Source of the DNA: Candidatus Zixiibacteriota bacterium
GTDB taxonomy: Bacteria > Zixibacteria > MSB-5A5 > CAIYYT01
Length of the DNA: 5,151 nt
Assembly (NCBI GenBank): GCA_026397575.1
Contig: JAPLUP010000296.1
Location: forward strand, 1 to 5,151
Direction: 5' to 3'
Position numbers and translations under genes: made by a program. The first letter of the stretch is position 1; each line of letters begins with the position of its first letter. Below, one piece after another: positions 1-5,151 of this stretch. Below the pieces are notes generated by a model that searched no databases, was not told the DNA's origin, and saw only the letters and a program-made list of their open reading frames with translations.

Positions 1-101
1 GCGAGCAATGGCGATGGCGCCGAACCACCGGAGAAGATGTAGGCGATTAGATACACGGCATCCGAGATGTCGACGGCGAAATCACTGTTGGCGTCGCCGC
101 A
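1..101 (-). other. Dockerin type I-like calcium-binding repeat, first half (truncated by window edge)
   Basis: From residue 1340 the protein reads [29 protein letters not shown] in two parts: a calcium loop [13 protein letters not shown] and a helix AVYLIAYIF. Loop positions 1, 3, 5, 9 and 12 are D, N, D, D and D, so the ligands look intact; position 6 is F where G is usual. Dockerins normally have two such halves, and the second would lie beyond base 1. In cellulosomal bacteria dockerins bind cohesins. In these candidate phyla similar tails are common on secreted proteins with no known cohesin, and their use is unclear. Attachment or sorting is inference. Confidence 0.8.
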
Positions 102-3100
102 GAGAGATGGCCCAGTGATCGCTCTTACAATCGGTCCATCCTTGGGTGCACGTAGCCACGGGTTGTAGTCGAACCTGATCCAGGCCGAATTGGCAATCTC
201 CGTGCCGTCCGACAGGTTCGGTTTCGGTTTAATCGAATAAGTGAAATATCCTTCACCCTCGGGCGGAGTGACATTGGGAGGCAACATGATGCTGTCACAG
301 AACCAGGTAATTATACCCTTGTATGGATCGAAACTTGCCACGCATTTGTCAGGGTGGCTCATCGGACCGATAGAGAGTGTTCCCCAGTCAAGATCAGTGT
401 CGAGAGTGTCAACAACACGCACATAGATTGCTTCAGCCGTAGCTTCCTCTTTGTTTTCGAACTGAACGGTGTAGTTAATACGCTGATCAGGAGCGACGCC
501 GAAACTGAGTTCCTTTCCACCCGGATCAGCAATCTTGTCATTCGGATCCCACGAACCAATCACGATGAGGTTCGTGACAACATGGCTGTTGGCCAGATGA
601 TTTTCGGGAGAGGTCGTGGTCAGCCACGACTTGCAGATGAGCGTATCGCCGATCGGTACAGTCTCCGGTATCTGACCGTGAGCTTGGACGAAACCACCAT
701 ACCAGCCCGATGGTGCGATTGTCTGTAATGGAATTACCAGGGTGTCTCCAGAGAAAGAATATCCACTGTACGTGCCTGTGCCTGAGTAGATCCAATTGAT
801 GTCGCTAAACACGAGTTCCTGAGGAAGTAGTACCTTCAGTTCGCAGTTCGCGGCAGGAGTAGTTCCAAGGTTCGCCCAGAAGAATACAAGTTCAAACGAA
901 AAGCCCGGTCGAAACTGCACCCATCCCCGTCTCATGATCTGCCCCTCCAGGTCAACGTAGAATGAGTCGACGTGAATGTACGACAGCTTCTTCAGACTGT
1001 CAACGCCAAGAGCATTGGTGACCCGCAGAAATACGTCATAGGTACTGTCCGAATAGTAGGTGTGGGATGGGTTTTGATCAGGGCTGCTGTTGCCGTCGCC
1101 GAAATCCCAAAACCAACTGGTCGGATTGCCTGTGCTTGAATCAGTAAACTGAACTGCCAGCGGTTCGATACCAGCCACCGGCGTCGCTGAGAACGCTGGC
1201 TGCAGATCTTGGACGACGACAAAATCATTCTTGGTGACCGTGTCAACTTGGTCGCACTCGTCCTGCTGCAAGCGCACCGCTAAGGTCACATTGTACTTCC
1301 CTTGAGCCGTGTACACATGAATCGGGTTTGGTAATTGGCTGCTGTCGCCGTCGCCGAAGTACCAGTGGTATTCGTTCGCGACCCCTTGGAGCGTCGGTTC
1401 AAACATCACCGCCAGAGGTGAGCGACCAGAATTCGGTACACCTATAAAATCGGCAGTGATTCCCTCTTGGGTAGTTATGTAGCCCGACCTGCTAAGCGTG
1501 TCGGCAAGCCCACCGTCGGCAATCACCAGTTGCACGTTGAAAGCTCCCGAAGACGTGTACTCGTGTATGGGGTTCTGCTCAGTGCTGCTGTGCCCGTCAC
1601 CGAAGTCCCAGTGCCAAGATGTGATGGCTTTGACGGGAACGGAGAGATCAGTAAAACTGACAGTCAGTGGCGCACCGCCACAGCGTGGTGTGGCAGCGAA
1701 ATCAACCTTGCCGACATCACATGAGTCCCCTTTGCCGTCACCGTCGAAGTCTTCCTGTGCGGGGTTGTATACGTAAGGGCAATTATCTTTGGGGCAAGTA
1801 TTGTGGAAAAAACCGGGATTGCCGAAACCGTCTCCGTCAGTATCCTCACAGTTATCGCAGGCATTGCCGACGCCATCGCCGTCAAAGTCCTGCTGACCCG
1901 GATTGGGCACATTTGGGCAGTTGTCCAATCCATCGGCAATACCGTCGCAATCCGCATCAGCAGCACAGCCGCTTAGCTTGGTCACAAAAGCATCTCCATC
2001 ATCAACTCCGCCTTGATACGTCGGCTGATAGGGATTCAAAGTCGGGAAGTTGGAAGAACCAGTCCAGCCCGTCACATAGGCATAACCGCCGCCATCGACC
2101 GCGATGCCGTATCCTGCATCGCCGTCTCCCCCGCCGAGGTAGGTGCTGTAGATCAGGCTGTTGCCGGAACTGGAGAACTTGGTAACAAAAACATCTTCGA
2201 CACCTTGATCCGTCTGATAGGGATTCAAAGTCGGGAAGTCGGAAGAAGAAGTATAGCCCGTGACATAGGCATAACCGCTGCCATCCACCCCGATGCCCCA
2301 TCCAACATCGTAGTTTCCCCCGCCGAGGTAGGTGCTGTAGATCAGGCTGTTGCCGGAACTGGAGAGCTTGGTCACAAAGACATCTTCGGCGCCCTGATCC
2401 GTCTGATAAGGATTCAAAGTAGGGAAGTTGGTGGACGAAGTCTCGCCCGTCACATAGGCATGGCCGCTACCATCGACCGCGATGGCGTTTCCATAATCGT
2501 AGTCTCCCCCGCCGAGGTAAGTGCTGTAGATCAAGCTGTTGCCGACACTGGAGAGCTTAGTGACAAAAGCATCAAAGGCGCCTTGATAGGTCGTCTGATA
2601 AGGATTCTGGGTCGGGAAGTCGGAAGAAACAGTCAAGCCCGTCACATAGGCGTTGCCGCTATCATCGACGGCGATGTCGTCTCCCAGTTCGTCGCTTCCC
2701 CCACCGAGGTAGGTGCTGTAGATCAGGCTGTTGCCGGAACTGGAGAGCTTGGTAACAAAAACATCATAGGCGCCTTGAAACGTCCCCTGATAGGGATTCT
2801 GGGTCGGGAAGTCGGAAGAAACAGTCAAGCCCGTCACATAGGCATTGCCGCTGCCATCGACAGCGATGCCGTATCCATAATCGTAGCTTCCCCCGCCGAG
2901 GTAGGTGCTATAAATCAGGCTGTTGCCGGTACTGGAGAGCTTGGTCACAAAAACATCAACGTCGCCTTGATCCGTCTGATAGGGATTCAAAGTCGGGAAG
3001 TTGGAAGAAGAAGTCCAGCCCGCTACATAGGCATTGCCGCTGCCATCGACCGCAATGCCGAACCCACCATCGCCGTTTCCCCCGCCGAGGTAAGTGCTGT

Positions 3101-4118
3101 AGATCAACGCGCCGGAACTGGAGAGCTTGGTCACAAAAACATCGTCGTAGCCTTGATCCGTCTGATAGGGATTCAAAGTCGGGAAGTTGGAAGAATAAGT
3201 ATAGCCCGTGACATAGGCATAACCGCTGCCATCGACCGCGATACCGTCTCCTCTATCGAAGTTTCCCCCGCCGAGGTACGTGCTATAAGCCAGACCGACT
3301 GAGAGCGTACCCAACGCCTGTCGACTTGCACCGTCCGTCGTGAGCCGGGTCGAACGATCGGCTTCAAATCCAATCGTCTTTTCGGATAATTGCGAGAAAC
3401 TGCCGGTTCCAGACAAAACACCATTCGTGGGTGACTTTATCGCCGCGATCATGTCTCCCCATTTGGTTGTCACGACCATTCTGCCATCAGAATCAAGCGA
3501 AGTTTCTTCCGCTCCTTCATAGGGGACCTTGATCTGGGCGATATCCGCTCCGGGAGCAACTACAAACTCATACGACGCCTGACCAATACCGTCGCCGGAG
3601 TATTTCAGGTCGATGCCGGGGTAGATGTCCCTGAGCGTGACAGCCTCGAAGTTGGGAACATCGGTACGCCATTTCGACGGGTCGTTGCCGAGGAAGTAGT
3701 TGCACTTGTATTCCATCAGGCCCTCGGCGAAAACTTCGGGATTTGGATTCGCGCCGAGAAATTTGGCGGTTAGCACTAACTGCTCGACACTGTCGGGCTC
3801 CATGTCATTCCCCTTCACCTTGTCATTCCCGCGAAAGCGGGAATCCAGACCCGGCGCGGAGACCGCGCCGCTGCCCGTGTCAATGCGTCGCGTGAATTGG
3901 TAAGTGACGCCTTCTTTCGTGAACCACATCGTCGCGCCACCCGCATTGGCGCGGAACAAGACACGGTCGTCCCACTGCCCCATGTTCTTAGTGAATGCCA
4001 GCGGCATCTGATTCATCTTCTGAATAGTGGTGGATGAATTCGGAGTCGTCGTTGCCATCAGGGTAGAAACCATGAGCAACGAAAAGGCGGTCAGGGTCAA
4101 ACCTTTTCTGCAAAGCAT
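1..4118 (-). CDS. Large secreted multidomain protein: SBBP propeller, TSP3, PKD x3, dockerin-like end (partial at C-terminus)
   Basis: An uninterrupted minus-strand frame of 1372 codons starts at the ATG at 4116-4118 and leaves the window at base 1. Domain order: signal peptide (about 1-22), N-terminal module (about 30-275), seven SBBP repeats (276-717), TSP3-type calcium-binding segment (718-802), three PKD domains (805-884, 889-970, 974-1051), a beta-sandwich-like region (about 1052-1188), a second region starting with SWDPNDK (1189-1325) and a dockerin-type repeat from about 1340. The start is set by GGGAGG five bases upstream and a fitting promoter. The architecture is that of an exported surface or extracellular protein; propellers and PKD domains usually mediate binding, and TSP3 and dockerin repeats bind calcium. 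No catalytic domain is visible, so an enzymatic role is unsupported. Ligand and partner are unknown. Families of this style are common in FCB-group and Zixibacteria-like genomes. The missing end is probably short, since the second dockerin half is expected next. Confidence 0.93.
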   Translation of the reverse strand, partial: MLCRKGLTLTAFSLLMVSTLMATTTPNSSTTIQKMNQMPLAFTKNMGQWDDRVLFRANAGGATMWFTKEGVTYQFTRRIDTGSGAVSAPGLDSRFRGNDKVKGNDMEPDSVEQLVLTAKFLGANPNPEVFAEGLMEYKCNYFLGNDPSKWRTDVPNFEAVTLRDIYPGIDLKYSGDGIGQASYEFVVAPGADIAQIKVPYEGAEETSLDSDGRMVVTTKWGDMIAAIKSPTNGVLSGTGSFSQLSEKTIGFEADRSTRLTTDGASRQALGTLSVGLAYSTYLGGGNFDRGDGIAVDGSGYAYVTGYTYSSNFPTLNPYQTDQGYDDVFVTKLSSSGALIYSTYLGGGNGDGGFGIAVDGSGNAYVAGWTSSSNFPTLNPYQTDQGDVDVFVTKLSSTGNSLIYSTYLGGGSYDYGYGIAVDGSGNAYVTGLTVSSDFPTQNPYQGTFQGAYDVFVTKLSSSGNSLIYSTYLGGGSDELGDDIAVDDSGNAYVTGLTVSSDFPTQNPYQTTYQGAFDAFVTKLSSVGNSLIYSTYLGGGDYDYGNAIAVDGSGHAYVTGETSSTNFPTLNPYQTDQGAEDVFVTKLSSSGNSLIYSTYLGGGNYDVGWGIGVDGSGYAYVTGYTSSSDFPTLNPYQTDQGVEDVFVTKFSSSGNSLIYSTYLGGGDGDAGYGIAVDGGGYAYVTGWTGSSNFPTLNPYQPTYQGGVDDGDAFVTKLSGCAADADCDGIADGLDNCPNVPNPGQQDFDGDGVGNACDNCEDTDGDGFGNPGFFHNTCPKDNCPYVYNPAQEDFDGDGKGDSCDVGKVDFAATPRCGGAPLTVSFTDLSVPVKAITSWHWDFGDGHSSTEQNPIHEYTSSGAFNVQLVIADGGLADTLSRSGYITTQEGITADFIGVPNSGRSPLAVMFEPTLQGVANEYHWYFGDGDSSQLPNPIHVYTAQGKYNVTLAVRLQQDECDQVDTVTKNDFVVVQDLQPAFSATPVAGIEPLAVQFTDSSTGNPTSWFWDFGDGNSSPDQNPSHTYYSDSTYDVFLRVTNALGVDSLKKLSYIHVDSFYVDLEGQIMRRGWVQFRPGFSFELVFFWANLGTTPAANCELKVLLPQELVFSDINWIYSGTGTYSGYSFSGDTLVIPLQTIAPSGWYGGFVQAHGQIPETVPIGDTLICKSWLTTTSPENHLANSHVVTNLIVIGSWDPNDKIADPGGKELSFGVAPDQRINYTVQFENKEEATAEAIYVRVVDTLDTDLDWGTLSIGPMSHPDKCVASFDPYKGIITWFCDSIMLPPNVTPPEGEGYFTYSIKPKPNLSDGTEIANSAWIRFDYNPWLRAPKDGPIVRAITGPSLCGDANSDFAVDISDAVYLIAYIFSGGSAPSPLL
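144..965 (-). other. C-terminal beta-sandwich regions, the second with an SWDPNDK motif
   Basis: Residues about 1052-1325. The first part (about 1052-1188) has [15 protein letters not shown] and ends in [11 protein letters not shown], alternating hydrophobic strands that resemble DUF11/CARDB-like adhesive Ig-type folds. The second part begins [15 protein letters not shown] (1189 on), continues with [20 protein letters not shown] and closes with [18 protein letters not shown]. The pair DPNDK plus YTVxFEN plus a closing A-x-I-x-F-D-x-N pattern is seen in C-terminal regions of secreted proteins of Bacteroidetes and related phyla; I associate it with a domain of unknown function (DUF7619-like), a name I cannot check here. 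The role is probably structural, presenting the propeller away from the dockerin-like anchor. Domain edges are approximate. Confidence 0.6.
966..1706 (-). other. Three consecutive PKD domains
   Basis: Residues 805-884, 889-970 and 974-1051 each show the PKD core. The central motif is [11 protein letters not shown] in the first, [11 protein letters not shown] in the second and [11 protein letters not shown] in the third. Each is followed by NPxHxY (NPIHEYT, NPIHVYT, NPSHTYY) and a strand such as FNVQLVI, YNVTLAV or YDVFLRV. Each also opens with a xFxxxPxxGxxPLxVxF-type strand. PKD domains are Ig-like beta-sandwiches found in extracellular proteins, where they mediate protein or carbohydrate contacts or act as spacers. 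In the second domain the first D of WDFGDG is Y (WYFGDG), a tolerated variation. The three are clearly diverged from one another, unlike the propeller units, so this is an older array. Confidence 0.92.
1713..1967 (-). other. Thrombospondin type 3-like calcium-binding segment
   Basis: Residues 718-802 of the large protein. The stretch is rich in aspartate, glycine and cysteine: [39 protein letters not shown] and [12 protein letters not shown], with intervening NP motifs ([15 protein letters not shown]). The D-x-D-G-D-G-x-G-x-x-C-D pattern is the hallmark of TSP3 repeats, where aspartates ligate calcium and the cysteines pair. The segment follows the last propeller blade directly and leads into the first PKD domain, so it likely acts as a calcium-stiffened linker. 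At least eight cysteines are concentrated here, in a protein otherwise poor in cysteine, which fits folding outside the cytoplasm. Confidence 0.88.
1968..3293 (-). repeat. Seven tandem SBBP repeats (one complete seven-bladed beta-propeller)
   Basis: Seven head-to-tail units of 186-192 bases (62-64 residues) follow without spacers. In protein order they lie at 3108-3293, 2919-3107, 2727-2918, 2535-2726, 2346-2534, 2157-2345 and 1968-2156. The consensus runs [10 protein letters not shown], then [13 protein letters not shown], then [11 protein letters not shown], then [13 protein letters not shown], which matches the SBBP family signature. Units 1, 2, 5, 6 and 7 carry FPTLNPYQ. Units 3 and 4 share FPTQNPYQ preceded by TVSSD and are both 64 residues. 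Unit 1 ends in SSSGA, lacking the usual NS before the next unit. Seven units is the number needed to close one propeller. Base-level similarity between units is high, including synonymous sites, which suggests recent duplication or gene conversion. Confidence 0.92.
3294..4118 (-). other. Signal peptide and N-terminal module of the SBBP protein
   Basis: Residues 1-275. The start [22 protein letters not shown] has a basic n-region (R4, K5) and a hydrophobic core, with likely signal peptidase I cleavage near A22. I see no lipobox, as the only early cysteine (C3) precedes the core. The following module reads [20 protein letters not shown] (45-64), then, after a poorly conserved-looking insert (about 79-106), a stretch with [15 protein letters not shown] and later [14 protein letters not shown]. 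From memory, this kind of module regularly precedes SBBP repeats in secreted bacterial proteins (a domain of unknown function, perhaps the one called DUF7948; that name is uncertain). It probably folds as a beta-rich domain packed before the propeller. Its function is not known. Confidence 0.75.
3803..3870. repeat. Dispersed-type palindromic repeat inside the coding sequence (dRS3-like motif plus second hairpin)
   Basis: ATTCCCGCGAAAGCGGGAAT (3825-3844) is an inverted repeat with 8-bp arms and a GAAA loop, fitting the pattern ATTCCC-N8-GGGAAT known as dRS3 in Neisseria and seen as dispersed copies in many bacteria. Seven bases on, CGGCGCGG (3852-3859) and CCGCGCCG (3863-3870) form a second perfect 8-bp stem with a 3-base loop. 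TGTCATTCCC also occurs twice, at 3803-3812 and 3821-3830, 18 bases apart. The element sits in frame within the large gene and is translated as [10 protein letters not shown] (residues 91-100) with GND repeated at 103-105. Peptides like SRFRGND are a familiar result of this repeat being read as protein. It is probably an insertion tolerated in a surface loop of the N-terminal module. Confidence 0.7.
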
Positions 4119-4123
4119 ATCAA

Positions 4124-4129
4124 CCTCCC
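4124..4129 (-). promoter_or_regulatory. Ribosome binding site of the large secreted protein
   Basis: On the minus strand GGGAGG stands five bases (TTGAT) before the ATG at 4118. It is a strong Shine-Dalgarno match and decides the start over later in-frame methionines at residues 16, 21 and 35. The chosen start also gives a complete signal peptide. Confidence 0.85.
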
Positions 4130-4170
4130 ACAGGTGCACGGGTGAGAAATGAATCTTATTTTCAGACCCA

Positions 4171-4199
4171 AAGATAGCAATACTGGTTGAGTTTGTCAA
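4171..4199 (-). promoter_or_regulatory. Sigma70-type promoter with extended -10 for the large secreted protein
   Basis: On the minus strand a perfect -35 TTGACA (4194-4199) is followed by a 17-base spacer and TATCTT (4171-4176) as -10. TGC stands directly before the -10, giving the extended TGn form. Transcription would start near 4164, leaving a leader of about 46 bases with the ribosome binding site at its end. Spacing and both boxes are close to ideal for a housekeeping sigma factor, so basal expression should be good. The start itself is not proven by sequence. Confidence 0.75.
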
Positions 4200-4345
4200 G
4201 ACAATTCGAGTAGTCAGGCGATGTTTCTGTGCACTCAGGCGTTGTCCGAGCATCACGAGCGTGCTTGATTGGGCGAACGCCGTCCGCCGCTACTTGTGGC
4301 TGGTGTCCGACACGATCGGCAGACCCATGTGGCCTTCAAAATTGA
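4200..4345. other. Non-coding part of the divergent intergenic region
   Basis: Together with the neighbouring stretches this forms the 400-base gap between two divergent genes. Apart from the direct repeats at 4214-4245, it holds a short perfect palindrome, GTGTC-C-GACAC (4303-4313), and a GC-rich run around 4274-4290. Open frames cross it on both strands, but none has a convincing start with a ribosome binding site or a recognisable protein. It may contain worn remains of a repeat or gene; I cannot identify one. Confidence 0.4.
4214..4245. repeat. Phased pair of 11-bp direct repeats upstream of the promoter
   Basis: TCAGGCGATGT (4214-4224) recurs as TCAGGCGTTGT (4235-4245) with one mismatch, the two copies starting 21 bases apart. 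That is about two turns of DNA, so both copies face the same side. They lie about 50-81 bases upstream of the inferred start of the minus-strand gene, where activators often bind. They could equally be a chance duplication. No known regulator site is recognised. Confidence 0.4.
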
Positions 4346-4454
4346 ATCCTGATAGCACAAGAAAAGGCGGGCTTGCAGGGACAGCTCTTCGCGGCTTTCG
4401 AGGGCTTCACAGAGTACTTGACAGGATTTCGAGTACAACGTGCTTTTGCTTCCC

Positions 4455-4483
4455 TTGCCCAACGGGATAAATCCGTGTATGTT
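4455..4483 (+). promoter_or_regulatory. Candidate promoter of the lipoprotein gene
   Basis: TTGCCC (4455-4460), a 17-base spacer and TATGTT (4478-4483) give four of six matches to each sigma70 box. Transcription would begin near 4490 and leave a leader of about 29 bases. A perfect TTGACA lies further up at 4418-4423, but the hexamer 17 bases beyond it (TGCTTT) is a poor -10. The assignment is weak, and both signals fall in the open stretch ending at 4516. Confidence 0.3.
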
Positions 4484-4502
4484 GATGTGACAAAATCTTC
4501 AA

Positions 4503-4510
4503 GAGAGAGG
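4503..4510 (+). promoter_or_regulatory. Ribosome binding site of the lipoprotein gene
   Basis: GAGAGAGG ends eight bases before the ATG at 4519. GAGG is a good Shine-Dalgarno core at normal spacing, and it supports this start, which also yields a complete signal peptide. Confidence 0.7.
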
Positions 4511-4518
4511 TGTTAAAT

Positions 4519-5151
4519 ATGAAAAGATTCACTGCCGTTGGTTTATGCCTTATCTCGGTGCTGCTGAGTCTGCCCCCCGGCTGCAGCGACGAGAAACCGA
4601 GTGGCCCGATTCTTGGTGACTTTGCCTATCCACTACAAGTCGGACAGCTCTGGAGATACTCCGGGAGCTACTACAGTTTCAATTTCAGGCCGGAAAGCAT
4701 AGCTGCCTATGGCGATTTTCCCGTCGGTTTCGTCTCGACAGTGCAGGTGATGGAGAAGACCAAACTGCTGGATACGTTGGACGTATACAGCTTCAAAGAG
4801 ATCGCAATCGAAAGCGGTATACACACATATCTCTCTTGGAACTACTTCAATAATCGCCCTGACGGCTTCTACAGCTATGCCTACGGTGGCATGTTTGCCA
4901 TGATGCAACCTCGGAAGATAGCTCCCCTGCAATATCAACTTATGTTTCATGGGAAAGCGCTCGCCGATATTGAGAGACTGATAGGAACGTCTCTTCTCAA
5001 TCCGTCAGGGCAGGCACCACAGGTAGATTCAATCACCGATATTGAAGACCCGCCGTTCCGCTGCTTGAAGTATCCGCTCACCGCCGGAAGTGAATGGCTC
5101 GCAAAAGTGATTCCCGATGTATTTTCGATCAAGAAAAAGACGATTGATCGA
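4519..5151 (+). CDS. Putative lipoprotein of unknown function with YPLxxGxxW motifs (partial at C-terminus)
   Basis: The frame is open for 211 codons from the ATG at 4519 to the window edge. The N-terminus MKRFTAVGLCLISVLLSL is a typical signal peptide (K2, R3, then a hydrophobic core), ending in PPGC with C22 as the likely lipidated residue. The lipobox is imperfect: proline at -3 and -2 where leucine and a small residue are usual, though G at -1 and the charged SDEKPSG tail fit a lipoprotein. The mature part starts with YPLQVGQLWRYSG (37-49), a motif common at the start of envelope lipoproteins of these phyla, and a similar YPLTAGSEW recurs at 185-193. The rest is rich in aromatic residues and probably beta-stranded. 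No catalytic motif is seen. It is transcribed away from the large secreted protein, so the two share only the intergenic region. Function unknown; export is well supported, lipidation moderately. Confidence 0.82.
   Translation, partial: MKRFTAVGLCLISVLLSLPPGCSDEKPSGPILGDFAYPLQVGQLWRYSGSYYSFNFRPESIAAYGDFPVGFVSTVQVMEKTKLLDTLDVYSFKEIAIESGIHTYLSWNYFNNRPDGFYSYAYGGMFAMMQPRKIAPLQYQLMFHGKALADIERLIGTSLLNPSGQAPQVDSITDIEDPPFRCLKYPLTAGSEWLAKVIPDVFSIKKKTIDR

Larger units (their letters stand above)
4346..4516 (+). pseudogene. Possible tail of a decayed or unrecognised small gene
   Basis: A 57-codon open stretch begins after an in-frame TGA (4343-4345) and ends with TAA at 4514-4516, three bases before the lipoprotein ATG. 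It reads EKAGLQGQLFAAFEGF, then TEYLTGFRVQRAFASLAQ and RDKSVYVDVTKSS. The composition is protein-like, with an apparently amphipathic helical first half and few rare residues. There is no ATG; a TTG at 4373 would give about 47 residues but its ribosome binding site is poor. It could be the 3' remnant of a gene lost from this spot, a small leader-type ORF, or chance. I recognise no family, and its overlap with the expected lipoprotein promoter argues against a working gene. Confidence 0.25.

Noticed and set aside
354..728. Plus-strand open frame of 124 codons.
   Set aside because: It lies wholly within the minus-strand coding sequence for the C-terminal beta-sandwich regions and has no recognisable protein features or ribosome binding site.
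1664..2301. Overlapping open frames on both strands across the TSP3 and last propeller units.
   Set aside because: They are shadow frames of the repetitive aspartate- and glycine-rich coding sequence; the residues are low-complexity arginine/histidine- or serine-rich and match nothing.
1968..3293. The regular ~190-bp periodicity considered as a CRISPR-like or non-coding tandem repeat array.
   Set aside because: The units are far too long for CRISPR repeats, have no unique spacers and are translated without interruption as SBBP blades.
2013..3302. A 429-codon plus-strand open frame made of repeats such as [12 protein letters not shown] and [19 protein letters not shown].
   Set aside because: Its codons are exactly antisense, in register, to the SBBP repeats. 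The minus-strand reading gives a known family with signal peptide, promoter and flanking domains; the plus frame is open only because the repeat codons happen to lack antisense stops.
3825..3870. The paired hairpins considered as a transcription terminator.
   Set aside because: They lie inside an intact open reading frame near its 5' end and no run of T follows on either strand.
4253..4470. Two opposing 69-codon frames in the intergenic region.
   Set aside because: They mirror each other over the same bases, lack good ribosome binding sites and show no recognisable family; the minus frame would also run toward the promoter of the large gene.
4633..5132. Minus-strand open frames of 105 and 61 codons.
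   Set aside because: They are antisense to the lipoprotein gene, which has a ribosome binding site, a signal peptide and a coherent motif pattern.

Overview
The window comes from a bacterium. Its protein styles suggest an uncultured member of the FCB/Zixibacteria-like candidate phyla: a secreted SBBP (seven-bladed beta-propeller) repeat protein carrying thrombospondin type 3 (TSP3), PKD and a GDxNxD-type dockerin, beside a divergent lipoprotein with a YPLxxGxxW motif. This placement is inference from family style only; the window holds no rRNA or other phylogenetic marker.

Layout. About 80% of the window (1-4118, minus strand) is one open reading frame of at least 1372 codons that runs off the left edge. 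From its N-terminus (high coordinates) it encodes a signal peptide, an N-terminal module, seven consecutive SBBP repeats, a calcium-binding TSP3 segment, three PKD domains, two C-terminal beta-sandwich regions (the second with an SWDPNDK motif) and the first half of a dockerin-like repeat pair. I checked the frame at landmarks along its whole length and found no frameshift or internal stop. A strong sigma70-type promoter with an extended -10 and a good ribosome binding site lie upstream of it.

The divergent intergenic region (4119-4518) holds that promoter, a phased pair of 11-bp direct repeats behind it, a short palindrome, and a 57-codon open stretch that looks like the tail of a decayed or unrecognised gene. 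To its right, a lipoprotein gene starts at 4519 on the plus strand and runs off the right edge.

The two genes point away from each other and encode envelope or extracellular proteins. They share a control region but not an operon, and a functional link between them is not shown. The most notable points are: exactly seven SBBP repeats, the number needed for one closed propeller, with signs of recent unit duplication; a dispersed-type palindromic repeat (ATTCCC-N8-GGGAAT plus a second hairpin) lying in frame inside the coding sequence; the phased direct repeats upstream of the big gene; and a repeated YPLxxGxxW motif in the lipoprotein. I see no RNA gene, CRISPR array, insertion sequence or defence system, and nothing that clearly qualifies as a new biological system.
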